Source: Melioribacter sp. (lineage in GTDB: Bacteria; Bacteroidota; Ignavibacteria; Ignavibacteriales; Melioribacteraceae). From it: a stretch of 64,000 bases of DNA. The notes beneath the pieces are model-generated. The model ran no database searches and had not been told where the DNA came from. It was given only the letters and a program-made list of their open reading frames with translations. Shown here piece by piece: positions 31,601 to 40,184 of the stretch. A program made the translations under genes and the position numbers. The stretch is taken from NCBI GenBank assembly GCA_023250955.1, contig JAHEZQ010000006.1, positions 248,001 to 312,000 on the forward strand, written 5' to 3'. Position 1 is the first letter of the stretch, and each line of letters begins with the position of its first letter.

Positions 31601-31739
31601 AAGATCTTCCTCCGCGGTAAGGACCGATGCCGCGATAATCTAATCCATTGATATAAGATGTATCTACTTGCGCTAAAATTTCATTGAAGGCTAAAAATGA
31701 TATGAAAAAAAGAAATGCTGTTTTAAAATATAATTTCAT
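28620..31739 (-). CDS. VPS10/sortilin-like BNR-repeat secreted protein
   Basis: Repeated SxDGGxTW/DxGKTW motifs (GGGVWKSENAGTTWKNIS, MWRSEDAGKTWKHIG); signal peptide. Confidence 0.9.
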   Translation of the reverse strand: MKLYFKTAFLFFISFLAFNEILAQVDTSYINGLDYRGIGPYRGGRSCAVVGVPSNPNLFYFGATGGGVWKSENAGTTWKNISDKFFGGTIGAIAVSTWDPNVIYVGTGEETVRGNVSSGNGMWRSEDAGKTWKHIGLEDSRHITRIAIDPKNPDLVYASCLGHLYGPNAMRGIFRSKDGGKNWEKVLFVNDEVGAIDLNMDPTNSRILFASMWKVKRTPYSLESGGEGSGLWKSIDGGTTWKNISSNKGLPKGTLGIIGVSVSKADPRRVYAIIEAEAGGVFRSDDSGENWIKINEDRNLRQRAWYYSRIYADPIDKDKVYVLNVGFWRSKDGGKSFEGIGTPHGDHHDLWINPENSDAMIIGDDGGAQVSVDGAKSWSSMDNQPTAQFYRVTTDNYFPYRIYGAQQDNSTVRIFHRTESGSIGERDWETTAGFESGWIAVDPKDNDIVYGGNYAGLIAMINHRTKENRTVDVWPDSPIGHGAKDWKYRFQWNFPLLFSKHDPNTLYAGGNVLFKTTNAGQTWQAISGDLTRNDTTKLGSSGGQITKDNTGVEYYCTIFTLAESSLKPGIIWTGSDDGLIYVTTNGGKDWKNVTPPTSMLPEWSQINSIEANPFVEGGLYVAATKYKSDDYKPYLLKTTDFGKTWKKIINGIAEKQFTRVVRADNRRPGLLFAGTEEGMYISFNDGENWQTYQQNLPIVPITDLTIKNEDLIVATQGRSFWMIDDISPLRQINSDMTKNNFWFYQPRETFRIGGGGRGDGTTSGINLQSGVILNYFFKEMPDSSTTELRILDSNGSIIKTYKPKAKERGERLPIKKGLNRFIWNMRYPDAERFDGMILWGGGGLTGPLAVPGEYKALLKYGKDSLTVPFTIVKDPRSSSSSNDLKAQFDFLISVRDKLSETHKAIKQIRNIRKQIKDVGDRSKDQKNVEVVKKTSDDINKKLTAIEEILYQTKNKSGQDPLNYPIRLNDKLSSLGESAASGDYKPTDQAVELKKELFSSIDAELQKLKDVIENEIPKFNKLVAEANVPAVILQTDDGKR

Positions 31740-31853
31740 ATGGATTCCTATTGGAATTATTAAACCGGATTAGAATTTATCTTAATTGAAATGTGAATTC
31801 AACAATTTTTATTATGATTTTTTTTGATTTAACAATTTTTAATTTGGATAAGA

Positions 31854-31880
31854 AAAAGCCCTTGTTTTACAAGGGCTTTT
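31854..31880 (-). terminator. Rho-independent terminator
   Basis: AAAAGCCCTTGT-ttt-ACAAGGGCTTTT downstream of the 31925..32611 CDS. Confidence 0.8.
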
Positions 31881-31924
31881 ATTAATAAAAAATTTAATGT
31901 TTAATAATTATAGATTAACTTTTT

Positions 31925-32611
31925 TTAGAAAGAAGAATCAACATCTTTTCCCTTTTTACTTTTAGGTAAAATAATTCTATCGCTAATCATTTTGGGTATT
32001 ATCAAAGAGGAAATCTCTTTGCTAAAGTTTTGCGGTAAATCAGAATTAATCGTTTCAGTTAATGCAGACCAGATCATTTTTCCGTCTTTGCTCGGTTCCC
32101 ATACGCTAATTTCTAATTGAGTAATTCGTTCTTTATCAACATAACCAGGTACATACACATGTGAATACCGCCAACCATACCATCTTCTAAATCCCCAAGG
32201 TTCATAATATAATGACCCAGGCACACGATATTTTTTTATTTCCTCACTTACTTTTTGAATCAAAATAATTCCATCAAATTTATTTTTGAACAATTCCGGA
32301 ATATCTTTCTCTGCGAGAGCTTCGTTAGGATAATAGTAATAAGAACCCACGGCTTTAATTCCCCTAGAGGTTAATTCATCAACAAAAGATTTTTCCCATA
32401 TTCTCCGTTTTGTCTTATTGTTGTTAATTGCAATCACAAGAAAATTATCTATAGAACCTCTCTTGAAAGATTGTTCTTTCCAAACATCAATCAGTTTGGA
32501 AGAAGTGCACCCACTAAAAAAGGTAGTTACAAAAAATGTAAGGAATAAATAGCTTAGATGTTTTCTTACATATTTATACATTTTTGAATCCTTTATAATA
32601 TTATTAACCAA
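31925..32611 (-). CDS. DUF4136-like lipoprotein
   Basis: Lipobox FFSGCTSSKLIDVWKEQSFKRGSIDNFLVIAINNN; domain name from recall. Confidence 0.6.
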   Translation of the reverse strand: MVNNIIKDSKMYKYVRKHLSYLFLTFFVTTFFSGCTSSKLIDVWKEQSFKRGSIDNFLVIAINNNKTKRRIWEKSFVDELTSRGIKAVGSYYYYPNEALAEKDIPELFKNKFDGIILIQKVSEEIKKYRVPGSLYYEPWGFRRWYGWRYSHVYVPGYVDKERITQLEISVWEPSKDGKMIWSALTETINSDLPQNFSKEISSLIIPKMISDRIILPKSKKGKDVDSSF

Positions 32612-32682
32612 TTCTTAGACAACATCAAGTTAATTCCGGTTTACTGTGAAGTACAGAGAAATATTTTTCTCCTTATTATTAA

Positions 32683-33915
32683 TCAAAAATCCTTTTCATC
32701 ATCTTCGAGTTCTAAGTTGGGTATTTGGGTAAATGCAATTCTCATCGGAGCTGAATGTCTTGCATAGTGAGATGTGGCGTAATATGCGGATGTAAATCCA
32801 AATTTTTTATTTAGTCCATCTACAGCTTTGTTAAGAGATTTTATTTTATCATAATCTTCAAAAAAGATTGGTGTGCTCTGATCTTCATCCAGTAACTTAA
32901 ATAGAGTAACTCCAACGGCAAGTGGTTTTTCTTTTCCTGCCGGGTATCTTTCCCAAACTTTCTCCAATGCTTTCATAAGTGTTATAGTATTTTGTGTATG
33001 TGAAAAACTTATTTCTTCTCTCCATTTAGTTCCACCCAAAAATCTTACTCCCATAGACATTGCCCCGGTAGCATATTCAAGATAGCGCATTCTCATTGCC
33101 GCTTTCTGTAACAACCGATTCATCACTGCAAAGGCATCATCTTTATTTCTTTCTTTTGGCGGAAGAACATGGGAGTGACCTATAGTTTGTCGGTGTGTCG
33201 GAGGTCTTTTAACATCTTCGCCACGAAGTTGTGCATATATTCTTTCACCTTCTATTCCTCCCCAAGCTTCTTTTAAACGCGATTTGGGCAAGGTGCAAAG
33301 TGCCTCAACAGTGTAAATTCCATACCGCTTTAAACGAACTTCCATTCTTCTTCCGATACCGGTTAAATCTCTAAGTTTTAGATTGAAAAGACAATGCGGT
33401 AAATCTTTATCTTCGATCACTACTAATCCATCCGGCTTCTGCATATCTGTTGCAGTTTTTGCCAGAAACCTATTAGGGGCCAAACCAATAGAACATTTTA
33501 AATACTCGCCAACTTTTTCCGAAATTGTTTTTTTTATTTGAAGGGCAAGCTCAACGGCATTCTCCCGGATCTTTTGTTTTCCCATAAGCGTGCAGCATAC
33601 TTCATCAATAGACATTTCTTGATCAACATGAACGCACGACTCTATTGCTTCCACTAATTTGTGATGATATTCAATATAAAGTCGGTGATGTGCTTCTACT
33701 AATTTTAGTCCTGGGCAGATTTTTTTTGCATCGGAAACAAGTGTTCCTGTTCTAACACCAAATTTTTTTGCTTCATAACTTGCAGCAATACAGCAAGTAC
33801 TGTCTGCCATCATAGGAACAACTGCGGTTGGTTTATTGCGAAGTTTAGGATTAACCTGCTGTTCAACAGAAGCAAAGTATGAATTGAAATCTAAGAATAA
33901 ATTACGGAGCGGCAT
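32683..33915 (-). CDS. Y-family DNA polymerase (DinB/UmuC superfamily; subgroup often annotated 'ImpB')
   Basis: LFLDFNSYFASVEQQ, CIAASYEAKKFGVRTGT, EMSIDEVCC, CSIGLAPNRFLAKTATDMQKPDGL. Confidence 0.93.
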   Translation of the reverse strand: MPLRNLFLDFNSYFASVEQQVNPKLRNKPTAVVPMMADSTCCIAASYEAKKFGVRTGTLVSDAKKICPGLKLVEAHHRLYIEYHHKLVEAIESCVHVDQEMSIDEVCCTLMGKQKIRENAVELALQIKKTISEKVGEYLKCSIGLAPNRFLAKTATDMQKPDGLVVIEDKDLPHCLFNLKLRDLTGIGRRMEVRLKRYGIYTVEALCTLPKSRLKEAWGGIEGERIYAQLRGEDVKRPPTHRQTIGHSHVLPPKERNKDDAFAVMNRLLQKAAMRMRYLEYATGAMSMGVRFLGGTKWREEISFSHTQNTITLMKALEKVWERYPAGKEKPLAVGVTLFKLLDEDQSTPIFFEDYDKIKSLNKAVDGLNKKFGFTSAYYATSHYARHSAPMRIAFTQIPNLELEDDEKDF

Positions 33916-34519
33916 TTGTATGTTTTTCTGAATAATAAATTCTTGTTGGTGTAATTATGAACACATGTACTAAATTATCTGTTAGATTAAATTCTTTAGC
34001 GATAACAAATTCTTCAAATAACGTAGTCTCGCCAAAGTCTTTATTGATATTAGCCAGAGAATCATCATTTTGATAAAAATAAAGAGCAATACCACAAAAA
34101 TTTAAATCTCCTTTAGTGCTTAGACTCTCTACAAGTTTTTTTATATCGTCTTTGAATTTATTACATCTATCATAAATTTTACTTCCTAGTTTCAGCTCCA
34201 AAGCTACTGTGACTGGTAAATTATAAAAATCAAATCCATTATTTTCTAAATAGACAATATCAAATCGTTTTTTCTTTTTACTAGTCGGGGGATATTCGGC
34301 TTTAATGGGTAGAGAATAAATTGGATTTTTACCTAAATGGTTTTGAAAATCTTTTTTAATTTCAAATTTAACTTTTTCGAAAGATTCTTCAATGAGCTTA
34401 TGAGTTATAAATACTCTCAAATCTTCTTCATAGAAAAAAATAAATGGATTATTATAAAAAGATTTGACTGTATTGAAAATTGCATCCTTAAATTTTTTTA
34501 GAATCTGTTGTCTTTCCAT
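33902..34519 (-). CDS. Uncharacterised protein with PD-(D/E)XK nuclease-like D...ExK motif
   Basis: KRFDIVYLENNGFDFYNLPVTVALELKLGSK; 14-nt overlap with the polymerase start; ATG at 34519 preceded by GGAGG. ORF track starts 6 nt earlier at a GTG. Confidence 0.5.
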   Translation of the reverse strand: MERQQILKKFKDAIFNTVKSFYNNPFIFFYEEDLRVFITHKLIEESFEKVKFEIKKDFQNHLGKNPIYSLPIKAEYPPTSKKKKRFDIVYLENNGFDFYNLPVTVALELKLGSKIYDRCNKFKDDIKKLVESLSTKGDLNFCGIALYFYQNDDSLANINKDFGETTLFEEFVIAKEFNLTDNLVHVFIITPTRIYYSEKHTNAAP

Positions 34520-34521
34520 TC

Positions 34522-35460
34522 TCACCTCCTTAAAGATATTTCTTTATACTCATCGCTACCCCATCCTCCCCAAACCTTCAATTTATAATTATCATATGAA
34601 TTTGGTACTTCAAAAGCTACAACAAATTTCTTAGGTATACGTGGTGGTAAATTCTCAAACACTATTGGATTCTTGTTTTCAGTTACTAATACAGCGGCAA
34701 CATTACTTGCAGAACCGTATTCAATTCCGTCACTAGAATAGATTTTAAACATACCATTAGCTATTGTTCTTGTTTCCCGGGATTGATTAATTATAGTTAA
34801 ATATACAATCAAATATACGCCGTCAGCTTGAGCATTTAAATATTGACCACCAACTTGTTTTTTAAATTCAACATCATCTACTCGATATTGAAAATGACCC
34901 AAATTAACAACCGTTCCAATTTTATCGGAAAGTTCAATGTATTTTTGAATTTCTTCATTAAAGACTAGACTTACATTATCTATTTGAAAATAATAATTTT
35001 CAACTATGCTGGGGCAACAATCAGGATCATTCAAACCCCAACGTCTTGCTTTTAAATAAACTTTTCCATCTTTTACATTTTCTAACTGGATTCTAGATAA
35101 GTATCCTGCAAAATTTCTGTAGCCAACAAATGGCTTAACTTTACAATTTACATATCCTGCGTCCCCATTAATCATTACAACAAAGAATTGCAATAAGGGA
35201 TCACGTATTATTTTCTCTGATTGCAAATTAACATTCACAACTAAATCATCTTTATTATCTCCATTAATATCTGCCTTAATTACTTTTTTATCACCAGCAT
35301 ATTTATACACAGGTAATATTTTTCTTCCCTCTTCAATTACAGTCTGAATGATTTCGGCAATTATTTTATCTACCTCATTTTTCTTTCTGGATACCGACTG
35401 TGCCTTAAAATCGACCATATGAATAATTAAAAACAATATAATGATTAGATGCTTTTTCAT
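34522..35460 (-). CDS. Secreted protein with FG-GAP-like ADINGDNKDDLVV motif and DUF4352-like C-terminal domain
   Basis: Signal peptide; GVYLIVYLTIINQSRETRTIANGMFKIYSSDGIEY. Confidence 0.5.
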   Translation of the reverse strand: MKKHLIIILFLIIHMVDFKAQSVSRKKNEVDKIIAEIIQTVIEEGRKILPVYKYAGDKKVIKADINGDNKDDLVVNVNLQSEKIIRDPLLQFFVVMINGDAGYVNCKVKPFVGYRNFAGYLSRIQLENVKDGKVYLKARRWGLNDPDCCPSIVENYYFQIDNVSLVFNEEIQKYIELSDKIGTVVNLGHFQYRVDDVEFKKQVGGQYLNAQADGVYLIVYLTIINQSRETRTIANGMFKIYSSDGIEYGSASNVAAVLVTENKNPIVFENLPPRIPKKFVVAFEVPNSYDNYKLKVWGGWGSDEYKEISLRR

Positions 35461-35500
35461 TTAAACCTCCATAGGACTGACAATAAACACTAATACCTAG

Positions 35501-36319
35501 TTAATTAAATATCACCGCACTTAAATAACCAACAACTTCGGAATTATCGCCGGTAACATCTCCGGAATCGGTACGCGAGAGAATTTTAGATTTATTCTTT
35601 TTTATAAGATCCGCTGTTTTCATCATTGCAACAATAGCTCCGCCGCCGCATGCTTCACATTTTCCGGTTTCTAAATCTTTCTGCAAGTTATCATAATCAA
35701 ATTCTGCTATTCGTTTTTCTACAATGGAATCGAGTTTGTCTGCTTGTTCTTTTGAGTGAAAATGAGAAAGATCCGAACTTGCAACAATTAAAGTTTCGTC
35801 ATCAATAACTTCGGCAAGTTTATTTGCCAGCTCGTCAATAAACATTTTATTCTGATCGCCCATTACAATTGGCACGATAGAAAAATCTTGTAATAACATC
35901 TGAAGAAAAGGAATTTGAACTTCAACAGCATGTTCGGCTCGGTGTCCGTTTATTCCATTAAAAATTATTTTATTATCAAGAATTAATTCATATCTCATTT
36001 CTTTATTTATCGGAACTTCGCCAAGCGGGGTTTTATATGCATCTCCGTTGTAAATAGAAATTCCAGCAAAATATTCACGATGGCTTGGTGAAATAATAAT
36101 TATAGTTTTATAATTTTTTCCCTTAACTGCATTGTAAGCAAACGCCGCCGTTCTTCCTGAATAAGCATATCCTGCATGAGGAGATACAATACCGACAACA
36201 TTTTCAAATTTCTCTCGTGGTTTGTTATCATTCAATAATTGTTGAACTTCATTTTGTAGGTTGGAAGCCGATTCCGGATAAAACATTCCTGCAACTGCCG
36301 GTTCACGAATGTTTTTCAT
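35501..36319 (-). CDS. amrB: Memo-like protein (AmmeMemoRadiSam system protein B)
   Basis: REPAVAGMFYPESASNLQNEV; GIVSPHAGYAYSGRTAAFAY; HRAEHAVEVQIPFLQ; SSDLSHFHS; CGGGAIVAMM. Confidence 0.93.
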   Translation of the reverse strand: MKNIREPAVAGMFYPESASNLQNEVQQLLNDNKPREKFENVVGIVSPHAGYAYSGRTAAFAYNAVKGKNYKTIIIISPSHREYFAGISIYNGDAYKTPLGEVPINKEMRYELILDNKIIFNGINGHRAEHAVEVQIPFLQMLLQDFSIVPIVMGDQNKMFIDELANKLAEVIDDETLIVASSDLSHFHSKEQADKLDSIVEKRIAEFDYDNLQKDLETGKCEACGGGAIVAMMKTADLIKKNKSKILSRTDSGDVTGDNSEVVGYLSAVIFN

Positions 36320-36897
36320 TTCACCTCCACATTAGATTCTGAGCCTGCCGAAGAATCACAAAAAATAGTTGCTGTGAAAGCACTCAATTGGAGTTGTTTT
36401 GTCTTCCAATAACCGGATGGAAATCCTGACTTCTGACAAATTGCATCAAGATATTGTTCACGGTTCATATGATGTTCTATTGGAACTTGAGGAAGCAAAA
36501 GTCCGCGTCTTCCTTTTTCTTCAAGAATTAATCCGTGCTTACCAATTTCTATTTCATCATAACTGATGAGCGGGAATGGTTCAGATAAAACTGAAATTTC
36601 TATTGAGAGATCTTTAATTTCCGACTGACGGACAGAAGGAAACCGCGGATCATTTTGTGATGCCTGCATTGCTGCATCACAAACTGTTTCGAATAACGGT
36701 CTGTCCGAAATAATATACCCGATACATCCGCGCAGTGAACCGGATTTTGTAAGCGTAACAAAAGCGCCTGCATGCGAATTGAAAACGGGATATTTTTTAT
36801 AATCCGGCTTAGAGAACTTCTCTCCGGTAAAAACAGATTTAATTGAAGTACGAGCAGTATCTAGAAGAATTTTTTTCTCTTCTGATGAAATTTTCAT
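36316..36897 (-). CDS. amrA: AMMECR1 domain protein (AmmeMemoRadiSam system protein A)
   Basis: GAFVTLTKSGSLRGCIGYI; DPRFPSVRQSEIKDLSIEISVLSEP; overlaps the Memo gene by 4 nt. Confidence 0.93.
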   Translation of the reverse strand: MKISSEEKKILLDTARTSIKSVFTGEKFSKPDYKKYPVFNSHAGAFVTLTKSGSLRGCIGYIISDRPLFETVCDAAMQASQNDPRFPSVRQSEIKDLSIEISVLSEPFPLISYDEIEIGKHGLILEEKGRRGLLLPQVPIEHHMNREQYLDAICQKSGFPSGYWKTKQLQLSAFTATIFCDSSAGSESNVEVK

Positions 36898-36898
36898 T

Positions 36899-37729
36899 TT
36901 ATTCTATCTTATAAACTATCACTTCGTCTTTTTCGCATAGAAGAAATAGAAAGTTTTTATAAACGAAAAAGGAATCGGTAAACAACGATTTAGTGCTTGC
37001 ATTAAGAATTTTTGTAAGCACTAGGGATTTGTCCTTAAAATTAATAGCACAAAATATATTCGCGAGTTGCTCTTCTAAAATTCTAGAATGAAAGTTAAAT
37101 AGAAGAAATTCGTTATATAAATTATACTCGATTTCACCGACAACATCCAGTCCTTGTGTTTGTGTTTTAATTAATTCAAATATGTTCTTGTTACTGACTT
37201 CTTCTTTAAGAACTTGCGGATAAATATAATTGGTCCAATCTTTTTCGGTTTCGGATATCTTTTGTAATGCATTTATCTTTTTATGGTCCGGGCCGAAATC
37301 CTCAATTAGTCCGCCACTTAAATAATCTAAAGAGGAAAAATATCTTTCTTCAAACCCTTGTTTGAATCCGTAAACTTTTTCTGCGTTTGCAAATAGAAAA
37401 GAAAATTCATTGTTTGTCCATAAAATATTTTGCGATACAATATCAAATGCAATTATTCCCTTATGGTGAGGCATATCCGGCTTGGGAAAATAATGAAAGA
37501 AAATAATGTCTTTGTAAATTTCCTCTATTCCGATCCAGCATTTTTCATCGAGTTGTAAATCGCAAAAAATATTTTCTCCGTTTTTTAAGTAATAGCAATT
37601 AAAGAAAACTTCTTTTGTGTTAAGATCGCGTGTTTCTAGAATCAGTTTATCGGAATCGGAGATTAGAATTCTCCAAATTTGTTTATCGGATTTATATATG
37701 AAATGTTTTTTCATCTCTCTCCTTTGCAC
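36899..37729 (-). CDS. DUF4905-like protein
   Basis: Beta-propeller-like composition; family assignment from recall; co-oriented with amrA. Confidence 0.5.
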   Translation of the reverse strand: MQRREMKKHFIYKSDKQIWRILISDSDKLILETRDLNTKEVFFNCYYLKNGENIFCDLQLDEKCWIGIEEIYKDIIFFHYFPKPDMPHHKGIIAFDIVSQNILWTNNEFSFLFANAEKVYGFKQGFEERYFSSLDYLSGGLIEDFGPDHKKINALQKISETEKDWTNYIYPQVLKEEVSNKNIFELIKTQTQGLDVVGEIEYNLYNEFLLFNFHSRILEEQLANIFCAINFKDKSLVLTKILNASTKSLFTDSFFVYKNFLFLLCEKDEVIVYKIE

Positions 37730-37767
37730 ACTCGCCAGTTAATAATCCTAAGCGTCGAGCGTGCAAA
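37723..37767 (-). terminator. Hairpin between tnaA and the next gene
   Basis: TTTGCACACTCG ... CGAGCGTGCAAA, 12-bp arms with one mismatch. Confidence 0.5.
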
Positions 37768-37788
37768 TGCATGTAAGTTTACGAAGAA

Positions 37789-39159
37789 TTAAAGAGGTTT
37801 GAATTTAGCTGTGAAGTGTCTAAGCATAGGAGCTTCGTAAACTATTTTGTAACCTTTTATTTTACTTCTATTCTTATAAACCTCGATTAAAACTTCAGCA
37901 ACATAATCAATATGACTTTGTGTATAAACTCTTCTTGGAATTGCAAGCCGAACAAGTTCCATCATCGCCGGAATTAATTTTCCATGTTCATCATATTTTC
38001 CAAACATAATACTACCGATTTCGCACGCACGAATTCCGCCTTCAATATAAATTTCGCACACTATTGACTGCCCTGGATATTGTTCCGGTGGAATGTTAGG
38101 TAGAAATCTTTTGGCATCTATGTAAATTGCATGTCCTCCAGGTGGTTCAATAATTGGAATTCCGGCGCTAAGCATTTTTTCACCGAGATATTCCGTACTG
38201 CGAATTCTGTATTGTAAATAATGTTCGTCAACAATTTCTTCCAAACCTTGAGCAATTGCTTCAAGATCTCGCCCTGCTAATCCGCCGTATGTTGGAAATC
38301 CTTCAGTTACAATTAAAAGATTACGGCATTTCATTGCGAGTACTTCATCGTTGAGTGAGAGCCACCCACCGATATTTACAAGCGCATCTTTCTTTGCACT
38401 CATTGTTGAACCATCTGCGTATGAAAACATCTCTTGGCAAATTTCCAGAACAGATTTATTCTCATAACCCTTTTCCCGAAGTTTGATAAAATAAGCGTTC
38501 TCTGCAAAACGACATGCATCAAGGAATAATGGTAAGTCGTATTTCTTACACACATTTTTTACTTCTCTAATATTTTGCATCGAAACGGGTTGACCGCCAC
38601 CGGAATTGTTTGTTACTGTTAAAACTATGAGAGGAATATTTTCTTTTCCGACTTTTTTGATAAAAACTTCGAGAGCTTCAACATCCATATTACCTTTGAA
38701 TGGTGCGCGCTGTTCGGGATGTTTTCCAATTTCCACCAATAGATCAACTGCTTCTGCACCGGTGAATTCTATGTTAGCACGTGTTGTATCAAAAAATGTA
38801 TTGCTTGCAAAATATTTTCCGGGTCCGCCTAGAATTGAAAATATAATTTTTTCAGCTGCTCTTCCTTGGTGAGTGGGAATGATGAATTCATCGCCTGTAA
38901 TTTTTTTTACTGCTGCTTCAAAATTGTAAAAACTTTTTGCACCCGCATACGATTCATCACCTCGCATTATCCCTGCCCATTGATCAGAACTCATCGCAGA
39001 TGTTCCGCTGTCTGTTAGAAGATCAATCAATACGTCATCAGCATGAATCATAAAAGGATTATAGCCGGCTACTTCTAATATTTTAATTCGCTCTTCTTTT
39101 GTTGTAAATCTAATTGGTTCAACTGACTTGATTTTGAATGGTTCAATAATGGTCTTCAT
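37789..39159 (-). CDS. tnaA: Tryptophanase (beta-eliminating lyase family)
   Basis: IDLLTDSGTSAMS; PTHQGRAAEKI; FFDTTRANIEF; MSAKKDALVNIGG; GGIRACEIGS; MLRHFTAKFKPL. Start trimmed to MKTIIEPFKIKSVEP. Confidence 0.9.
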   Translation of the reverse strand: MKTIIEPFKIKSVEPIRFTTKEERIKILEVAGYNPFMIHADDVLIDLLTDSGTSAMSSDQWAGIMRGDESYAGAKSFYNFEAAVKKITGDEFIIPTHQGRAAEKIIFSILGGPGKYFASNTFFDTTRANIEFTGAEAVDLLVEIGKHPEQRAPFKGNMDVEALEVFIKKVGKENIPLIVLTVTNNSGGGQPVSMQNIREVKNVCKKYDLPLFLDACRFAENAYFIKLREKGYENKSVLEICQEMFSYADGSTMSAKKDALVNIGGWLSLNDEVLAMKCRNLLIVTEGFPTYGGLAGRDLEAIAQGLEEIVDEHYLQYRIRSTEYLGEKMLSAGIPIIEPPGGHAIYIDAKRFLPNIPPEQYPGQSIVCEIYIEGGIRACEIGSIMFGKYDEHGKLIPAMMELVRLAIPRRVYTQSHIDYVAEVLIEVYKNRSKIKGYKIVYEAPMLRHFTAKFKPL

Positions 39160-39279
39160 AAAATCCTCAGTGTGGGATGGAAATTTTTCTTTGAACAAAA
39201 TTACAAATTCCAATTCAAACAACCTTCGAGGTTTCAGTTTTAACTCTGAAGGCAAATACGAAAAATTGCTGAAATGTTG

Positions 39280-39313
39280 TGTAAAGTATACTTGACTTTT
39301 TGTAAAGAATACT
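39280..39313 (+). promoter_or_regulatory. Two 13-bp direct repeats overlapping a putative promoter (candidate XRE operator)
   Basis: TGTAAAGTATACT (39280-39292) and TGTAAAGAATACT (39301-39313), start-to-start 21 bp; TTGACT at 39292 and TATTTT at 39315. Confidence 0.45.
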
Positions 39314-39346
39314 ATATTTTGGTTTTAGAAATTATTTGAGGTTATT

Positions 39347-39772
39347 ATGAAAAACATTCTAAAAAAATTTTCGTTTCCTTATAAGACTCCTGTTTTGATT
39401 TTTTCTGCAGTGTTTATTTTTACCCCTCTTATTTTAATTAATGCAATTAATCCTATAAAGATTGAAGCTACCAATCCTCATTTGTTTAAGCAAATTTTTC
39501 TATCTACTTCTTTGCTTGCTACATTAGGATTTATCTACTGTACTCTCGGCTATCATTTTCAAATTCTGAGAGGTGACGAACTTAAACTAAAGATTCATTT
39601 AGAATCTTTGAACATTGCTTTTACAACAGCACTTGTGTTTTTATTTGTACTGATTTTTGTTTTTGTGAATTTCGTACCTACAATGCTCAATTACATATTG
39701 GTAATTCTTTCAGTGATTGCAATTATAGCTTATGTACTGGGTGCAGAATTTGTAAAAGAGAAATATCAATAA
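39347..39772 (+). CDS. Small multi-TM membrane protein, paralogue of the next gene
   Basis: About four TM segments; YHFQILRGDELKLKIHLESLNI motif. Confidence 0.7.
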   Translation: MKNILKKFSFPYKTPVLIFSAVFIFTPLILINAINPIKIEATNPHLFKQIFLSTSLLATLGFIYCTLGYHFQILRGDELKLKIHLESLNIAFTTALVFLFVLIFVFVNFVPTMLNYILVILSVIAIIAYVLGAEFVKEKYQ

Positions 39773-39797
39773 AAATTAAAATTTTTAGGAGTTAAAG

Positions 39798-40184
39798 ATG
39801 ATAGATAGATTAAGAAAATTTAGTTATCCAGTTCATAATCTTATATTTCTTCTTTCTTTGCTTTTAGGATTTTTTGTAGGCCATGTAGTATCTCAGATCT
39901 GGATGAAAATAATTATTTTTATTCTTTCACTTTGCGGATTTGGTTACACCTTATTAGCAAACCACTTCAAAATGATGAATGGAGACGAACTTGAAAAGAC
40001 AATCAAATTGGAAACTCTTTCTATATCGACGAGTCTTCTTTTGCTATTCATAACCATTCTAATAGTAATTGAAAATACTTTTATAATAAAATTTGGTAAT
40101 GAAAAATTTAGTTACGGTTTTGTTATTCTCTTTTTGGTCATAATGCCGGTTACTGAATATTTTGTGAGAAGAAGTTATAAATGA
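39798..40184 (+). CDS. Small multi-TM membrane protein, paralogue of the previous gene
   Basis: About four TM segments; NHFKMMNGDELEKTIKLETLSI motif. Confidence 0.7.
   Translation: MIDRLRKFSYPVHNLIFLLSLLLGFFVGHVVSQIWMKIIIFILSLCGFGYTLLANHFKMMNGDELEKTIKLETLSISTSLLLLFITILIVIENTFIIKFGNEKFSYGFVILFLVIMPVTEYFVRRSYK

Noticed and set aside
32683-33915. Possible 'type VI secretion protein ImpB' annotation
   Set aside because: The sequence is a Y-family polymerase (DFNSYFASVEQ, SIDE). The ImpB name derives from the UmuC-like ImpB/MucB/SamB family; there is no T6SS context.
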